DNA from: Rostratula benghalensis
Taxonomy: Eukaryota; Chordata; Aves; Charadriiformes; Rostratulidae
Length of the DNA: 64,000 nt
Assembly: GCA_013399305.1 (NCBI GenBank)
Contig: VXAI01000015.1
Location: forward strand, 6,069,044-6,133,043
Reading direction: 5' to 3'
The translations under genes and the position numbers were made by a program. The stretch's first letter is position 1, and every line of letters begins with the position of its first letter. Shown one piece after another: positions 27,901 through 42,900 of this stretch. Below the pieces are notes generated by a model that made no database searches, was not told where the DNA came from, and worked only from the letters and a program-made list of their open reading frames with translations.

Positions 27901-30900
27901 CCTCACCTTTTCCCTATGTACGTGCATGAACACGTGTGCCTCTGTGTACACACAGCGTAATACTTACTCTTTGCAATTCATAAATTTCATAGATCTGCTT
28001 TAGACCCTTCATGTCATTCTGTGCTTTCATTAAGTCAGGGTACACTGTAGCCGGCATGTCAAAAAGTTTCTCAACACTGCTCAGTTCCAGATTAATTTTT
28101 TCCAGTTTTTCCACTTCCTTTTCAAAAACAGCCATGAGTTCCAGTCCTGGGAAAGGAGAGAAATTTTTTGATAAACAATCCCAGGGATCATGGGGAATAA
28201 ATAAGACAGCATTTACATATAGTTTGTAGAAGTAATCATACTAGTAATGTCACATTCCTAGTTGATCCATTTGCATGTTAATAAGGAAAGCACTACTTTC
28301 TTGTTACATAAAATTTGAAGAACTGTCTGAAGACTTATATTTTTAAGACATCGCTTTACATACATTAATACATTTACCTTTATCAAGATCTTCCCCAACA
28401 GCACCAGGCCCCTCAGTCATGAATTTATGGAAAAAACCTTCTATCTCTTTGCTGTAGTCTTCAATTTGTTGCTCTGTAATCTAAAGAGAAGAGTGTTTAA
28501 ATTGTTTTCCTTTCCATTTCTATTTTTTTTTTAATATTAATTACAAATATTACCTTTGTGAATGTTCTTTTGATGCCTCCAAGGTTGTGATCAACTTCTG
28601 ATGCTTCAAAGAAGAGAGCCTCCCACTTTTCCCTAATCTCAGCAGCCATCTCTTCTTCTTCTTTAGCTACCTAAAACAAAACAAATAGCATCTCTCACAA
28701 GAAATTATTAGTTACAAGAAAGTGAGGGATACGTGCTTACATTACGAATTTACAAAACAAGCATTGAAGTGATCTGGATCAGATTTAAACACATGCAATA
28801 TGTCCATTTTGAAGTAGCGATGCTGTTTTGAGAAAGGGTTTTGGACTTAATACAATCTCCAGACATCCCTTCCAACCTCAATAATACTGTGATTCTGTAA
28901 AATGTCTTAAAAGAAAAATACTTTTCTTTCATATATGAGACACTTGTGCCCCTAGCTCAAATCCAAAATGTTTTATGAGGTAAAATATAACATGTACTTA
29001 CTGGAATACCATACATTGCAAGAGTTCGGTACTTCTCCCAGATGTCCAAATATTTCAGCTCCACCTTGAAAGACATGCCTTTGATCTCTGCAATTGTGCC
29101 AAGGATAATTCTGAGATCTTCCAGGGAATCTGGAGGTCTCTTAAGATTCTGTGATAAGCTCTGTAAAAAGTAGAAATGATTTCCAGAAGCAACACTGACA
29201 AAGCAATTAGGCAGAATTATAATTATTAGTCAAACACAAAACACAGGTAAATATCATGCAGACTCATTTTATTCAATTTATGTGATAAAGATAACACATG
29301 CACACGCAAAAAGCAATGAAAAGTAAACCCCAGTACAGATGGAATGTTTTTGCGACAACAAAACAGAAGTTGTGAACAGCAGTTTAAAGGGAACTTCAGA
29401 ATCATCAAAATGAACCTTTTGCCAGTACAGGAGTGAGGAAGTCCTAGGTTTTCATGTTACTACTCTCTCCTGTTTCCCAGCTATGGAGAGGGAGAACTCA
29501 CCTCTTTACATATGACATACCAGAATACACTAGTTTCAACCAACTTGGAGCATGGTTCAGATCATCACCTACTACTTCATGCTATCTACATCAGACAACA
29601 GGAACTGAAAACACCCACCTGAATTTCCTCATGAAGACCAAAGAGTTCCTCTCTTGCAGAGTCATTAAGCAACTTTCCAAGTGAAGTCACCCAGCTTCTA
29701 GCATTCTCCTGCACCATGTAGACTAAAGGACCCAGCTGAAGCCTGATACATTGCTCCTCTTTAATCAATGGCTCTTGTGTCACTTCTTGAGCTATCTTCA
29801 GATAGAACTGCAACTGTTCATCAAAGGTGACACAAGCAGGTTTTTCTGCAGCTAACCTCTCTGTGACTACACCTTTGTCTAATTTCCACAGCACTTGGTA
29901 CCTCTTCCATGGCTTCAAATACTTGCTGAGAGAAGCCAGGAGTTTTTGGACATTCTGAGTAATGATAACACCCTGTTCAATTATCAGAGGGTTCTGGGAG
30001 ACATCACTGTAAAAGCTGAAAGTGGTAACTTCATCCTTCTTGACATGCTGAGGAGGGCATTCAATACATGTACCATGCATCCACCGTACAAAATGCTAGA
30101 GTTTTCAAGAGAGGATTGAAAAACAGTTACTTTGTAGGGAGTAATTTCAGTAAAATCATTCACAGAATCATTTAGGTTGGAAAAGACCTTTTAGATCATC
30201 AAGTCCAACCATAAACCTAACACTGCCAAGTCCACCATTAAATCATGTCCCTAGGAGTCACATCTACATGGCTTTTAAATACCTCCAGGGATGGTGACTC
30301 CACCACTTCCATGGGCAGCCTGTTCCAATGCTTGATAAATCTTTCAGTGAAGAAATTTATCATTATTTAGGAGACTATGTAGGGAATGGCGTGAATGATT
30401 TCTCACATCAATTGTTTTTCTGACAGCAAGAAAAGAGATTACATTTTCCCATAAACTTAAGAGAAGAGTTCATTTCACCCTCACAAAACCTTCCCATGCA
30501 GTACTCTCTCTGCTTTTAAAATCTCCACTGAGCAACACTATAGCATGACACAGAGAAACAGATATTAGGCCAAACAGGCTGGATGCAGCAGTGGAGCAGA
30601 ACAGCAAATCTGAGCCCAGGAAACACACTTAATCTAAATTTATTCATTTCAGGTGACGTCTGGAATCATTTCTCCATCAGCACAGGGCAGGAACACTGCC
30701 ACATTATTTGGCCTCTCTTCTGGAAAGCAATTCAATGTGAACATACTTATGCAAGGAAATTCTGCCACATCTTTTCCAGCAAGCTAGGTATTTCATCTGC
30801 TGTAAACCTGCTGTCCTAGATGTCTCCTAGATGCCCTTTTCCCAGCATTTTCTGAACTGTTTTTCTGCTGCTTTTGAGGAGAGCCACAATAATGAGAAGG

Positions 30901-33900
30901 CCACTCACATTCCTTATTCCAACAGTTTGTTCATACATCAGAGAGCAACATCTGCATTGCAATCTGAAAACCATTTCCTTCTGATGTATGCTGATTTACA
31001 GAACCAAATCATATTCTTACACTGCAAAACTGCTGAAAAGTAACAAGTAATTTTGCCTGAGTGAAAAATGCATGAAGCTTTACGGCATTTTTTTCCCTTT
31101 GTCATCAGTTTATAAAATTAGGACAGTCTGCAAAATTAGAACAATGTACTGGATATTTTGATTTCAAGACAAAGCAATATAAATCTTCCCTATGATATTT
31201 ATGCTTGCCCAAACATATAACAAGATTAATTCATTATAATCATAAGCAAACTCTGGCAACAAGTAAATCTTTATTAAAAATCACCTTGGTGACCTCAACA
31301 CAGTCTTGGACACATTGTACAGTCATTTTGTCAATCTCACTGGCATTAGGTTGCAAGACTATCTCGGGAACAGATAAAATAGCTTCTATGTGGAACAGTG
31401 GCACATTTGCAAGAACAGCTGCATTGAAATCCTGCAAATTCCTGGAAAAAGAAAAAAATCATGGCAAAGATAGTAATAATCAGGTCCTGCCCCCCATGGA
31501 CATGCCCAACAGAGACTGCAATTATCAGGTAGGTGCATAATGTAAGCAGATCTGTCTGAAATCAGTTAGCACCAATTTCAGCTGGAAACACTGATGTGTA
31601 CAGGAGCAAAATTGTCTAATACTGATTTCATACAAAAGCTTGACTAGCTAAAAGAAACTATTGGAATAAATAGGGATACCTTGGTGCAAAAGGACCCCAA
31701 GACTGTGGTCAACTCTATTGGAAGAGTCCAGCCAAGAGAGCACAATGAAGCTTCAGAAGTCAGCTAAGCATGGAGCAGATTACAAAGACATGGGTCATCA
31801 TAAGAAGAGACAGGAAGCTTTTAGAACCCTGTAATGCTCTATTGTAATAATATATTGTTTATAATATGAGCCTTTATTATATCTCACTACAGGAACATCC
31901 TTGGCCCCAGCTGATGCAAAAGAGGTAAAAGTAACATCCAACAAACCTTTGTTCTTGTACTGGTGTCCCCTGCATTACAGGGGTACACCTGGCACCCAGA
32001 CAGCAAGCTCTCAAAACTGTATTCTTTAGTAAAGCAAAACCTCGATTTAAAAAATAAACCAGGGATATGCAACTACATACACCACAGAAAACATATCTTA
32101 TTTCTCTCTTCTGCCAACAACGTGCCAATATCCACGTTCTCAGAATTCGGGTTTCTCCTGTATGTTGTTATCAGTGCTCCATTCTTCACAGGAGAAAAAC
32201 AGTACCAATACAAATGTGTCGCAGACTGCAAATCACTGAGGTGTTCAAAAAAGTATCAGTACACACACTGATCAACAGATCCAGAAAAACATGAAGATGG
32301 AAGACTGAAAATCCTTTAAAGCATATAATTTACTTACTTCAGAATTAACTGTGTCAACACCTGATAAATCCTATTTTCCCAGTATGCATAATAGGGAATT
32401 AATTTTGGAGATTTGCCATTGTTCGTGTTGGCAACTTGTCTTTCCACTTTCATTAGCAATTGTGGAATTGCAGAATACTTTTTAACCATGTGTGTCACAT
32501 CTTTTGCTCTTTCACACTTAACATACTCAAAAAAATCTTTCACTTCTGCAAAAGATAATAACACAATTCACTGCAAAAGACCTAAGAGACTTGCATGCTG
32601 GAATAATTAGCTTGGCTTTACTTGTACATTAACTCAATCTTGTATAGTGATAAAAAGTATCGTCACTTACTAATGCTTAGTTTATTAATATTTCAGCCCT
32701 CTGGTTTCATATGGGTTCAATTATCTAATAGCAACCATTAGATGTGAAAATAAACTTTTTGGGACTTACGAAGAATTGAATGCTATCACCCAGTCAAGTG
32801 ACAGGAGGACAATCACCTCACTGCAATTTCAGAAACCAGTTCAGTTCAGAGGGCCCAGAAGGAGCTGACACTCCACGGGGATTGCAGCTCTAAGGCTACA
32901 CTACTGCATACAAGAGAAGGATCAAAGGAAAGCTAGAGGGAAAGTGATCAGAAGCAAGGTAGGCAGAAGTTAAATTATCTATTTGTCTCATTGACACTGT
33001 CAGCTCAGGGTACTGAATCTCTGTGCTTCCTCTGCTACGTTATGAAATACTACTGTAACCAGTTTTGGCAACCAGTTAAAAGGGCTGATCATAGCAAATC
33101 AAATGCAAAGTAGCAGAGCAAAATAAAACACCACGGAGCTTGGAAATGAAAATATAAAGACTTACTAGGAAGTTCATCACCATTTTTTGAAAGTGGAAAC
33201 TTAAAGAGATTTGCTGATTCTATGAACAGAAGTGAGTTCCTTATGTCTTCAGAGTTTTTATGAATCTGATGGACAAGTGATTCAAACTTCCTGATGGCTC
33301 TTGTACATCGGGCAATGAAATCACCAATACCTGGAAAAAAATCACAACCATTTGGGTGTTCTTATTTCAACAATGCATCAAAATCACCACAATCAGATGT
33401 GTTTTATCTCTGAGAATGAACTGCTGCTCTACAAAAAACAGGTTAGATGATTTCTCACCTAATCCTTCACCTAGCTCCCTTACAGCTCTGATCTAAGAGT
33501 CTCTATCCGTTTCCACTTAGAGTTTAAATATAACAAAAACATAAGAAATACCCTCCTGGATCAGAATCTGTCTAAACTACTAATCTGACTCTTACTGTGG
33601 CAATAGGCTGTACCATTTAGGGATACATTGCTGTCATAGAACATAAAAAACAGATTGCAGAACTGAAGATAACTTTTAACTGAAAATCAGTATCTGAGTC
33701 CATTTTAAAACAGTATCTCCATTACCTAAGGAGCTCCACGTGAGCCTTCTGTGCCCTGATTTGAATACACTGCAGATTTCTTGAATATGGTCATCAAGAA
33801 GTTTGGTTTCTGCTTCATTCATTGTTTCCATTAATTTGTGATAGCGATCCAGCATGTTTTTCAATCCATTTGTATACCTAAGGAGTGTTAAGAAACAAAA

Positions 33901-36900
33901 CATACAATTATGATACTCTGGCAATACAGCTCTGAACTCAGATCAAAGAGCAGATCACTTCCATCATTCCATTCAGATTTCCATATAAAGTGAAATTTGA
34001 AGAAATAACCACTGAATATGTATTGATTAGAAATGCCAACGATGCAGGCAGCACCAGAGAAAAGCTTGTTAGTATGACATGGCCATTAGTAATTTTACCC
34101 TTAAGAAAAAAGTCACTAAAAGCTCTCATATTTCCAGAATTTGATGACTCGGGACCCATTCTGGTTTGGAGTAAAATCACTTGAAACACTGCCATAAGTC
34201 TGTACATGAACAGATACTCTGTTACAGCCTTACCTAAGATATTTGTCTTCCTGTAATGCCACATATCTTGCAATTTCTGGGACTGGAAATCCTAGTTGTT
34301 CCAGGTACTTTGTTTCAATTATAATCTCTTGGAGTGTGGGAGAAAAATTGACTATGAAGCGGACACTTTTCTTTGTGGTGATAGGCTCCTCTGTTACAGA
34401 GCGCTACAACACAAGAAAGAGCAGCAGAAAGGAGAGGGACACCAAGCTTACAACCCAACGAAAAGGTTAGCTTTTGGAGGCATTTGATGAGCCACATCAG
34501 CATTCTAGTTTCAGCAATTATACACAACTACCTCCTCCCTGAAAGCTGATTACAGGAAAAAAAAAACCCCACCACTGTTTGCATAAGCCTGCAACCCATT
34601 ACAACAGAAATCCCAGTGAAAGTTCATAGTCAGAAAAAAGTTTTCTTAGAACAGGATTCCGCATGATCTCTGATGGGAACCTATCTCTACCGAACTGCAG
34701 TCCCAAGTTTTGTTGTAATGTCCCAAAGATGTCGTACCAAACCCCAAAAATTAAAACAAATTAGAGCACAGAATAAAACAGAGAGAAACAACATGCACCC
34801 ATTTGCCAGGTCATTCAGCAACTATTTCTTATAAAGGACAACAAACAATTCTGAGCTCCGAACTTCTAAAATTTTCCTTTCAAAAGCTGTGTTTAAAATA
34901 TTGTTCTTAGAAAAATGTCTCTGACCATCAGATAGGTGCCAATTCTTCCCTACAGAGGTGTGATATCATATCCTCCTATATCTCACCTGCTCAGCAGTCT
35001 CTGGATTAACATGGGTTGCAGGCCCATCAGTGACAACAGTCAGCAGAGTATTTTTCAATAACAGTGGTAGCATGTGTTCTGTCTCATTTCTCCAGTGACT
35101 GTATTTTTGATCTTCATACTCTTTCATCCTCTTGGCCACCTGAAGATATATTTGTTTTACCTAGAAAGGAAAATTCTGTATAACTAATTTTAAAGACCAT
35201 GAAAAATGTTCCACCTTAACATGTTGTCTTAATATGGTTTCTAATTTTTATTAGATGAGAAGGGAAGTAATGCCTTGTAATTAATACAGGCGATGGAGAA
35301 TTTAGATTCTTGAATTCTGTCATTGATTCCTTCACTGTCTCTTTGGGAAACAGTGCAAAGGTCCCAATTAGCTTTTGCATGGCTTGCTGTGTGCAAAGAC
35401 ATTTGTGAAACTTCACCTCACATAAAAGCACTTCTACATCTTTAGAAGAATGGTATGAAGAAAGTATTTCTTCCTTCATCAAATACCAAAAAACTAACAT
35501 ACTTCCTTTCCATGTTCACTAGCAAGCAACCCCTCTACTTCTTGAAATCGCATAATGGTGTGTTTGATCCGATAGAAAAGGGATCGGGACCAGTATATTG
35601 CTCCAGCCACTGGAGGTTGGTTCTTGTACAAAGGTGGATCCTTGAGGTTCTGCACAAAGATTTGCTTAATATTTTCAACCTAGAAGAGAATGAAATATTG
35701 CAAAGAATCATTTCTCCCCTTGCTTGTCTATAGTCAGTATCTAACATGCTACACAGCACAAGCTCTGAAGCTAATTCTGGCAGCAGGATAAAAACAATTC
35801 TATTTTTCCCCCAACCATCTCGTTTGTACTAACTGCATTACAGGGAGAGTCATCCTTTCTCTATCCTGTGGAACTGCTATTGTGGCAGTATTTTCTGTAA
35901 GATCACATTTTATCACTAAATTCATGCTCGTTGAAATATCAAGACAAATGCTATGTCATGAAAAACTTTCCTACGTACAGGCTTCAATGTATCAGAAATT
36001 ATTTCTGCCTTCACGGTTGATATCTGACACCTTTTGGTAATACCATGGACTTGTTGCCCATCACAAAAAAGCTGTAGGATGTGAAGAACGTATTTTCTCA
36101 GAAAGGACTACTGTTGAACTGCTGTTCACAAGGTAAAGGAATAGTCACAAGCCTTGTTACATTCAGAGTACATGCAAACACATTTCAGTTCCCATGCAGT
36201 GCCACACAGATACAGATATTCACACCCATTTCAGCACATTAACCGTATTATTTCTCCAATAGGCTCCAAAAAAGGGAGCACAATTATCATGTCTATTTTT
36301 TAAAACTCGTCAGTCTTTCAGGTAGTAAAGGAACACTACTTAGACATATACACAGACATGAATTTCACTGGGTAAAGAGCTTTGTGTACTACATAAGAAA
36401 GCCTTGAATTAAATACCTCTTTACAGTACTGGTCCAAAATATCATTGAACTTCATCATCAGCTGCTTGTTAATAGTTTCTCGAGAGCGGATGTTTTTGAA
36501 GTTTAACAGCATGTCAAAGGCAGCTTCTGCTGAGCGAAGGGTCTTAAAAGATTGATCAATAAAGGTTTTGGTGTTTTCTTCAATAACCTAAACAAAGGAA
36601 GAAGGTGAGAGAATCATATCGCTTAGAGATTCATCTTGCAAAGCAAAGAAAAGAAGGTGAAATGAAAATACACTTTTATAGCAGCAGTCAAGCATATTTT
36701 TACTATTTTTTGTCTTATAAATTACTAACAAACTGATGGCTTTTCACTAAGCCACAGGAAATTAATGTTGATTAATGTGTCTGCTGGGCACACATATAAA
36801 TCGCAAGAAACATCAAAACAAGTTGTACTTTGTGTATATTCTTAGCTGAGGGGTGAAAGACTGAATGAATCCAGAAAAGGAAGTTTTACTTCTTCGTAGG

Positions 36901-39900
36901 ACACGATTGACACATGTCAGCACATGAAGAGAGGGAGGTCATACGTAGCCTCTGTCCATACTGTACTGATTCTGCCAGTGAACAAAAAGTGTGCTTCACC
37001 ATTTTCAAGATGAAGTGAAACTATAAACAAGGACAACGTGGAAACAGAATACTGACTTTTAAGAATGGTCAAATTCCTCACATTCTCATTTACTTATTTG
37101 TTCATATATTCTTTTGTTTAGCAAACTTACATCTTCTTTAAATGAAAACATTTATATTCTAGAAGGAAATTATATACAAGGAGTAATGGGGGGGATCACA
37201 GTGTGTGATACTTACTGAAACTTCTTCTTTAAATTCTTCCACAATTAATTTCCAGTCATGTGCATTTTCAATGCTAAAAGGGTCAAAAGTCAGATCTTCC
37301 ACAGGCCTAGTTAGTCCATTTACTGCTCTCATTAGATCATCAACACGCTCTGGATCCCCTGTGACAGCTTTCAGTTCAGGACCAATTATATTGTAAAACT
37401 CTTCAATAATCTGTTAATTCCGAAGAACATATCAGAAAACCGTACTTTTTAATGTGGTTTTCCCCTGCCATTTAACACATCTTTCTGATATTTCCTTTAA
37501 AAAATAAAAACAGCTCAGAGGATGATCCATTCATGCTGTGATTTACATTTCACATACTTCTACACAAGACACTAAGTAGTTTTATGGAAAAATAAAAAAA
37601 GTCTCTACAAGCCAAACACTTCAGTTGTTAAAACAGATAATATTAATTTCTTACTCCACTTTTCACATACACATTTTTTACATACACAGTCTATAGCATC
37701 TGAGCATTGATGGACCACTAAGTTTGCTAGTTACCCTGACTTCAATTAGCCTAAACATAGTATGTCTCCATTTATATGTTATCCTGCAATTGATTACAGA
37801 TTCATATATGGTCAAATTTTATATTATAGTACACTTACATTTATATTTTATCTAAAATTATTTCATTAAGCTAGCAACCCATGAAAGCTGCAAACCTGTG
37901 AACATTGATTGTTACAAGTCTGTATGTTCATAACAGCAATGTACACAGTAATATATTTCCTCAACCACTGCCTTGAGAAGAGTTATTTCATCTCAAACGT
38001 TAAGTTCAGCTTTGTTGGAATCAAAGGCACTGCTCAGGTTTTAAAGACAAAACTAAAGGCTGTTAACATTTCAACAACTACAATACAAAATAATCTCCTC
38101 TACAGAACAAGACACTGATCAGAGAATCCCTTTATTTATTGTCTACATTACTACCTGCAACATATCATACAGATCTTGACAGACTGAGGTCATATAATCT
38201 GTTTTTTCAAATAAACGTTTCTGGTCAAATTCCCAGTGTTCCTCTCTTCCTGATGCTTCAATTTGGGCACGAACAGCAAAATAACATTTCCTCCATCGTT
38301 CAAGAGTGCTTTTGGCATCTGCTAGTTTCTTTTTTGCAGCAGCTCTATCTTCTCTATTAATCAAATCAAAACAGTTAAGATATTACAAATAAAAATATTA
38401 TAGATTGAAAATTATATCTCAACTAGATTAATATACCCTGGTTTACCAACTTCTGATTATAAAAGATCTAGGCAAAACTTATAACTGTGAGGTCTTGATT
38501 TTCAACATGACTGGTTTTGAAAGGAGATACTATTTCAGTACTGATTGTGATGATATTTATGCCACCTTTATATCACTATAATTCTATCGTTTTATTAGTT
38601 TATGTCATTTTGAGATAAAAGAGGACAAGCACCTATTTCCTTAGAGCTGATTCAGTCATTTATGAAAATTACAAAATAAATTTACTTTTACTTGACCTTC
38701 TAATGCAACTTCAGATACTAAAAAATACTGAAACCTATTTGATGAAAGTAAGGCAAGTGAAATTTTTAATAAATACAGCCTAGCTAAACAGGAATACAGT
38801 ACTTACTTAAACAGTGTGTGTAAATCAACAGCTTTGTACACTCTTTCTGAAATTTCCCATGCAATTCGTTCCATGAGTAGTACCATCTGTTCATCCTTGT
38901 TGTAGTGTCGTGAGACAATCCATACTGTTCTCAGGGCATTCATCAGGGTAGGAATTGTATCCAAAACAACATTAAATCCAGTGCCATATGTTAAAGTCTA
39001 TTAAATGAATTATAAATATTGTGAATAAGATGTTACTAAAATCTACAGATACATATTCTATAAACCAATATTTTTTCTATAGATACTCAGAGCTAAGAAA
39101 GTCTGTGACTTTATTAAATAAATAACACAGCAAAGGAAACACCTTGGTGCCTATTAACACACCTGGTAAAGGATATGCAAACCTGCATTGACTCTGCAAA
39201 TGCTTTTTAGCTTCTGTCTCATTAATATTCTCTTTTCTGTAAAAGATGTCCCATGACTGGTTTTGGCTTAAATCTTTATCTGGTGAAGATCATTATTGAA
39301 TGATCTTCAATAAAACTTAAAAACTGAGACATCAGCTGTAATCAGCAATAGAAGCTACCTCAAAAGTGGAGTAGAGAAATCTTTATTTTCCCCAATTCAG
39401 ATATGCTAACAATTTTTCCCAAGCCTGTGATTTACAAAGCAAGCTGTTCACAGCTCTCGGCTTCTGATTTCAATTATTGAAACAGCTGTTACTCAAAGCC
39501 TTTTTTAAAAATTAAGTATAAAAAAGCTAGAGTATACCTTTATTGCTGTTAAAAAGTAAAAAGTAGACAAGATATAAATACACAACAGAGAAACCAAACT
39601 CAGGTAACTACAGTCAAAACTTCACAAAGTTTTCTTAAGGATGCATACCTTCAAATTGCATTCAAGAGTCGAAAGAAACTTGGCATTTTCCAGAGCTTCC
39701 ATATGATGCTTTCTGACATTACTTAAGACTATCTGTAAATCTCCAGTGTGCTGAGATTCAGCTTCCTGTAATATTTCCAAGACTTTTTGCACTTCTGGAA
39801 GCTTTGTCTGTTCACTAAGAGCACTTAAAGATTTGTTTCTTTCACGCCAGAGGTCAATTTCTGCAAGTGGACCATTACCCTACAAGTAATGTGGAATAAA

Positions 39901-42900
39901 ATAAAAATTCTAAATTACCATTACACAGGAGTGAGAACCAGGACTGTATTTGTTCCTTCTTTTCAACCTGCTGTATGCTGAGACAAACCTGACACAATTC
40001 AACCATGCAAAAAGACAGAAGATCCTTGAAATCAAAAGTTTTACTCACGCTGAAGGGAACTGCTCCTGGGGAGTATATCCCTCAATTGGAGCTGGAGAGT
40101 CCAGGCTTGCAAAAACTTACACACAAGTAACTTTGTAGACATTAAATCCCTTAGTACGTTTAATGGTATTATTTAGAAACATTATTCATAAACATACGTG
40201 TGTTTGCAGAAGCAGAACCTTACAATTGGAAATTTTTTTTGAGAAAGGACTTTTTTCAAGCAAAAATACAGTCATGTATTTAAAAAAAAAAAAAAAAACA
40301 AAACAAAAAACCCCCAAAATACTGGAGCTTTTAATATTTCATGACTATCTTCAGAAGAGCACAGATAAAAAAAAGCCTTAGTTTTCCACAGTTATCCCAC
40401 GTGGGTACGATCTGCAGTGAGTTACTTTATATCCTATTTATAGTCTATTTCCCAGAGTCACACAGTTCCTCGCTACTTTTGTTCTACTTCACACCAATTA
40501 GTAACTGCCTTTCCAACAATCAACCATGAAGATGGATTAAAAGTGAGCACAAACCATTCAAACAGATTCTTGTGGGGAAATGAAGTAATGTCTCTGGGAA
40601 TAAAAGAAGCTTGGTGTTATAGGCAACAATACCTCTGGAACCTTTTTCAGTTGTTCCTCTAGAGCTATGGATATTAACTTCTGCCAGGTCATTGCATAAC
40701 TTTCCAGAGTTTCAACCACTTCTGGATCTGCGGCAAGAGCAGTCACTTCTCTATCTAAATCTATAGTTGGCATCTCCAGTTTAATAATTCCTATTGGAAG
40801 AAAAGGCACATAGAATGGTCTTGTTCCACAAGCATTAGTAAAGTACAATCACTGAAATGGTTTATACCTACTATCGTGTTAGCTGCTGGATAATAGGTAA
40901 CACACAGCCTGCCCTGCCTATTTGAATATGGCAAAACCCATCCAGTTGCTTCAGTTAACACAGTGCAAAGAAAGATACATTTCTAGAATGCTTACCCTCT
41001 CTCCTGTTCTTCTCCAGACTATTTGAAAGACTATCACTGATTTCATCCATTTCTCCATACTGCCTGTTATGCTTCAGGGCAGTAAAAATACTACTGTTAT
41101 CAGCAAAGAGAAACTCTCATCAGTTCTGGAGCTTCCCCAGAAAGGGTATGTGTTTGTGATTCTATATAAAGCCATTCCTAGGTGAACCTCTTTCTACTGT
41201 CATGTACTCTAAAAGCCACAGTGCTGGCATGGGCTCGCCTTCAGTTTGTTGTACAGTCTGCTGAGTAACACTTAAGTATTTTTGCCTGTTCATTTGAATC
41301 TCATTCCTCATCTGAATATTACCATTTTCCACAGGTTGTTCTTTCTTTTCTGTCTTGGCTAAATTCCCTTTTTCAGAATCTGTGTTTTCACTAGTTTCCC
41401 CAATCTGCTGCTGACTATAGGAGACAGCTGGTGAAAATGCCTGTAATTCAAACAGGTACCACAGATTAGATAATTCACATTAAAATAAAGAAAACAAAAA
41501 AAATCATCTTACTAGCAATTCATTTAAGAAATGAATAGTTGTTCTAAAATTTTATTTAAGGGCATGTCTATCCATTTCACTTACTTAGCATCATTCTCTC
41601 TACCTCAAGTTCTGCAGGGGAGTAACTCCAGCATGCTTTTGCAAAAGTGAATCAGCACAAAAGCAGAGGTATCCAGTGTCAACTCTTAAACGTTTCTCAT
41701 CTAGGGCCAGACAATGAAATAATGCCCATCTCCACATCTTCACAAAAATTTGGGAATCAAAATATCAAATATGATTAATAAAAACTTCATTTTGGCATAG
41801 GAAGGTCACTCATCGAATTCTAATATTTCTTATGCATAGTTCATATTGTCAGCAGAACACTAAATAGGCAAATAACTCACATAAATACTCAAGACTCCAT
41901 ATATAAAAGCTGTTACACATTTACCTGTGAGATGGCATTCTTTAGCATCAAAAGAGTATCATGAGTCAGTATACCAAACTTTATCACTTTAGGAAGATCC
42001 TCATTAGCTTCACTCAGGTCATTAGGTTCAGCAACTTTTTCTAAACAGTATACAAATAATTAGCATAAATCTGATTATTTGATACAGAAAGCATGAAGCA
42101 TAAAGTACTTTCCATAAGTTAAAACTCCAATAAACCACTTAAGTGTCATCATCTGACTCTAAGTCTTCACAATCGAGCCTTATTGTTAGGAAATGTTTTT
42201 CTGTTCAAACAAAACAGAGGCCTTGATTTGAACTCCTATTCTACAGACAGACCAGGAAAATTTTGCACAGAACTGCCATAAAATGACCAAATATTTTATC
42301 ATAAATTTTTTGTCCTCATTTATCTTATTTCTACAAAACCTCAAACTAACAGGCACATACAAAATACTCTGTAGCTTCAAAAAACACATGTTGCTGCTTG
42401 GTGAGCCCAAGTAAATGTTTATGTTCAGGCCAGACTCTGGAATTAAATTAGAGTTAACACACTGTTGATCATTCCTGGACTTATGTGTGGAAATAGCTGT
42501 TTGCTTTAGTGTAGAAGTTGTTTCCTAAGGTTCTAGAGCTTGATATTGAGGTCAGATTGCAAACTGAACCAGAGCTACTCCAGATGCTGGAATAAATATC
42601 AGAATAAGACATGCTGCTGTCATGTATCAGAATTTGAGCCAGTTCAGGAGACCTGATAACCCAGTTGTGCTTATCATCACCTTATGGACCAACTCTCACA
42701 TACAGCTCCTCATCCTCCAAACACTATACACAGTTCTAGCAGCTGTAGTAACTAAATCTTCTTAGTTCCTCTGAGTGCAGCTTCATCCTTACTGGTAAAA
42801 TGCGGGAGATACGTAACCTCCCATAAAATTAATACAAAGACCATTCCTGATTCCTAGTTCTACTGTGAGAGTATTTGTACCCAGTTAATTAAGGTGGATA

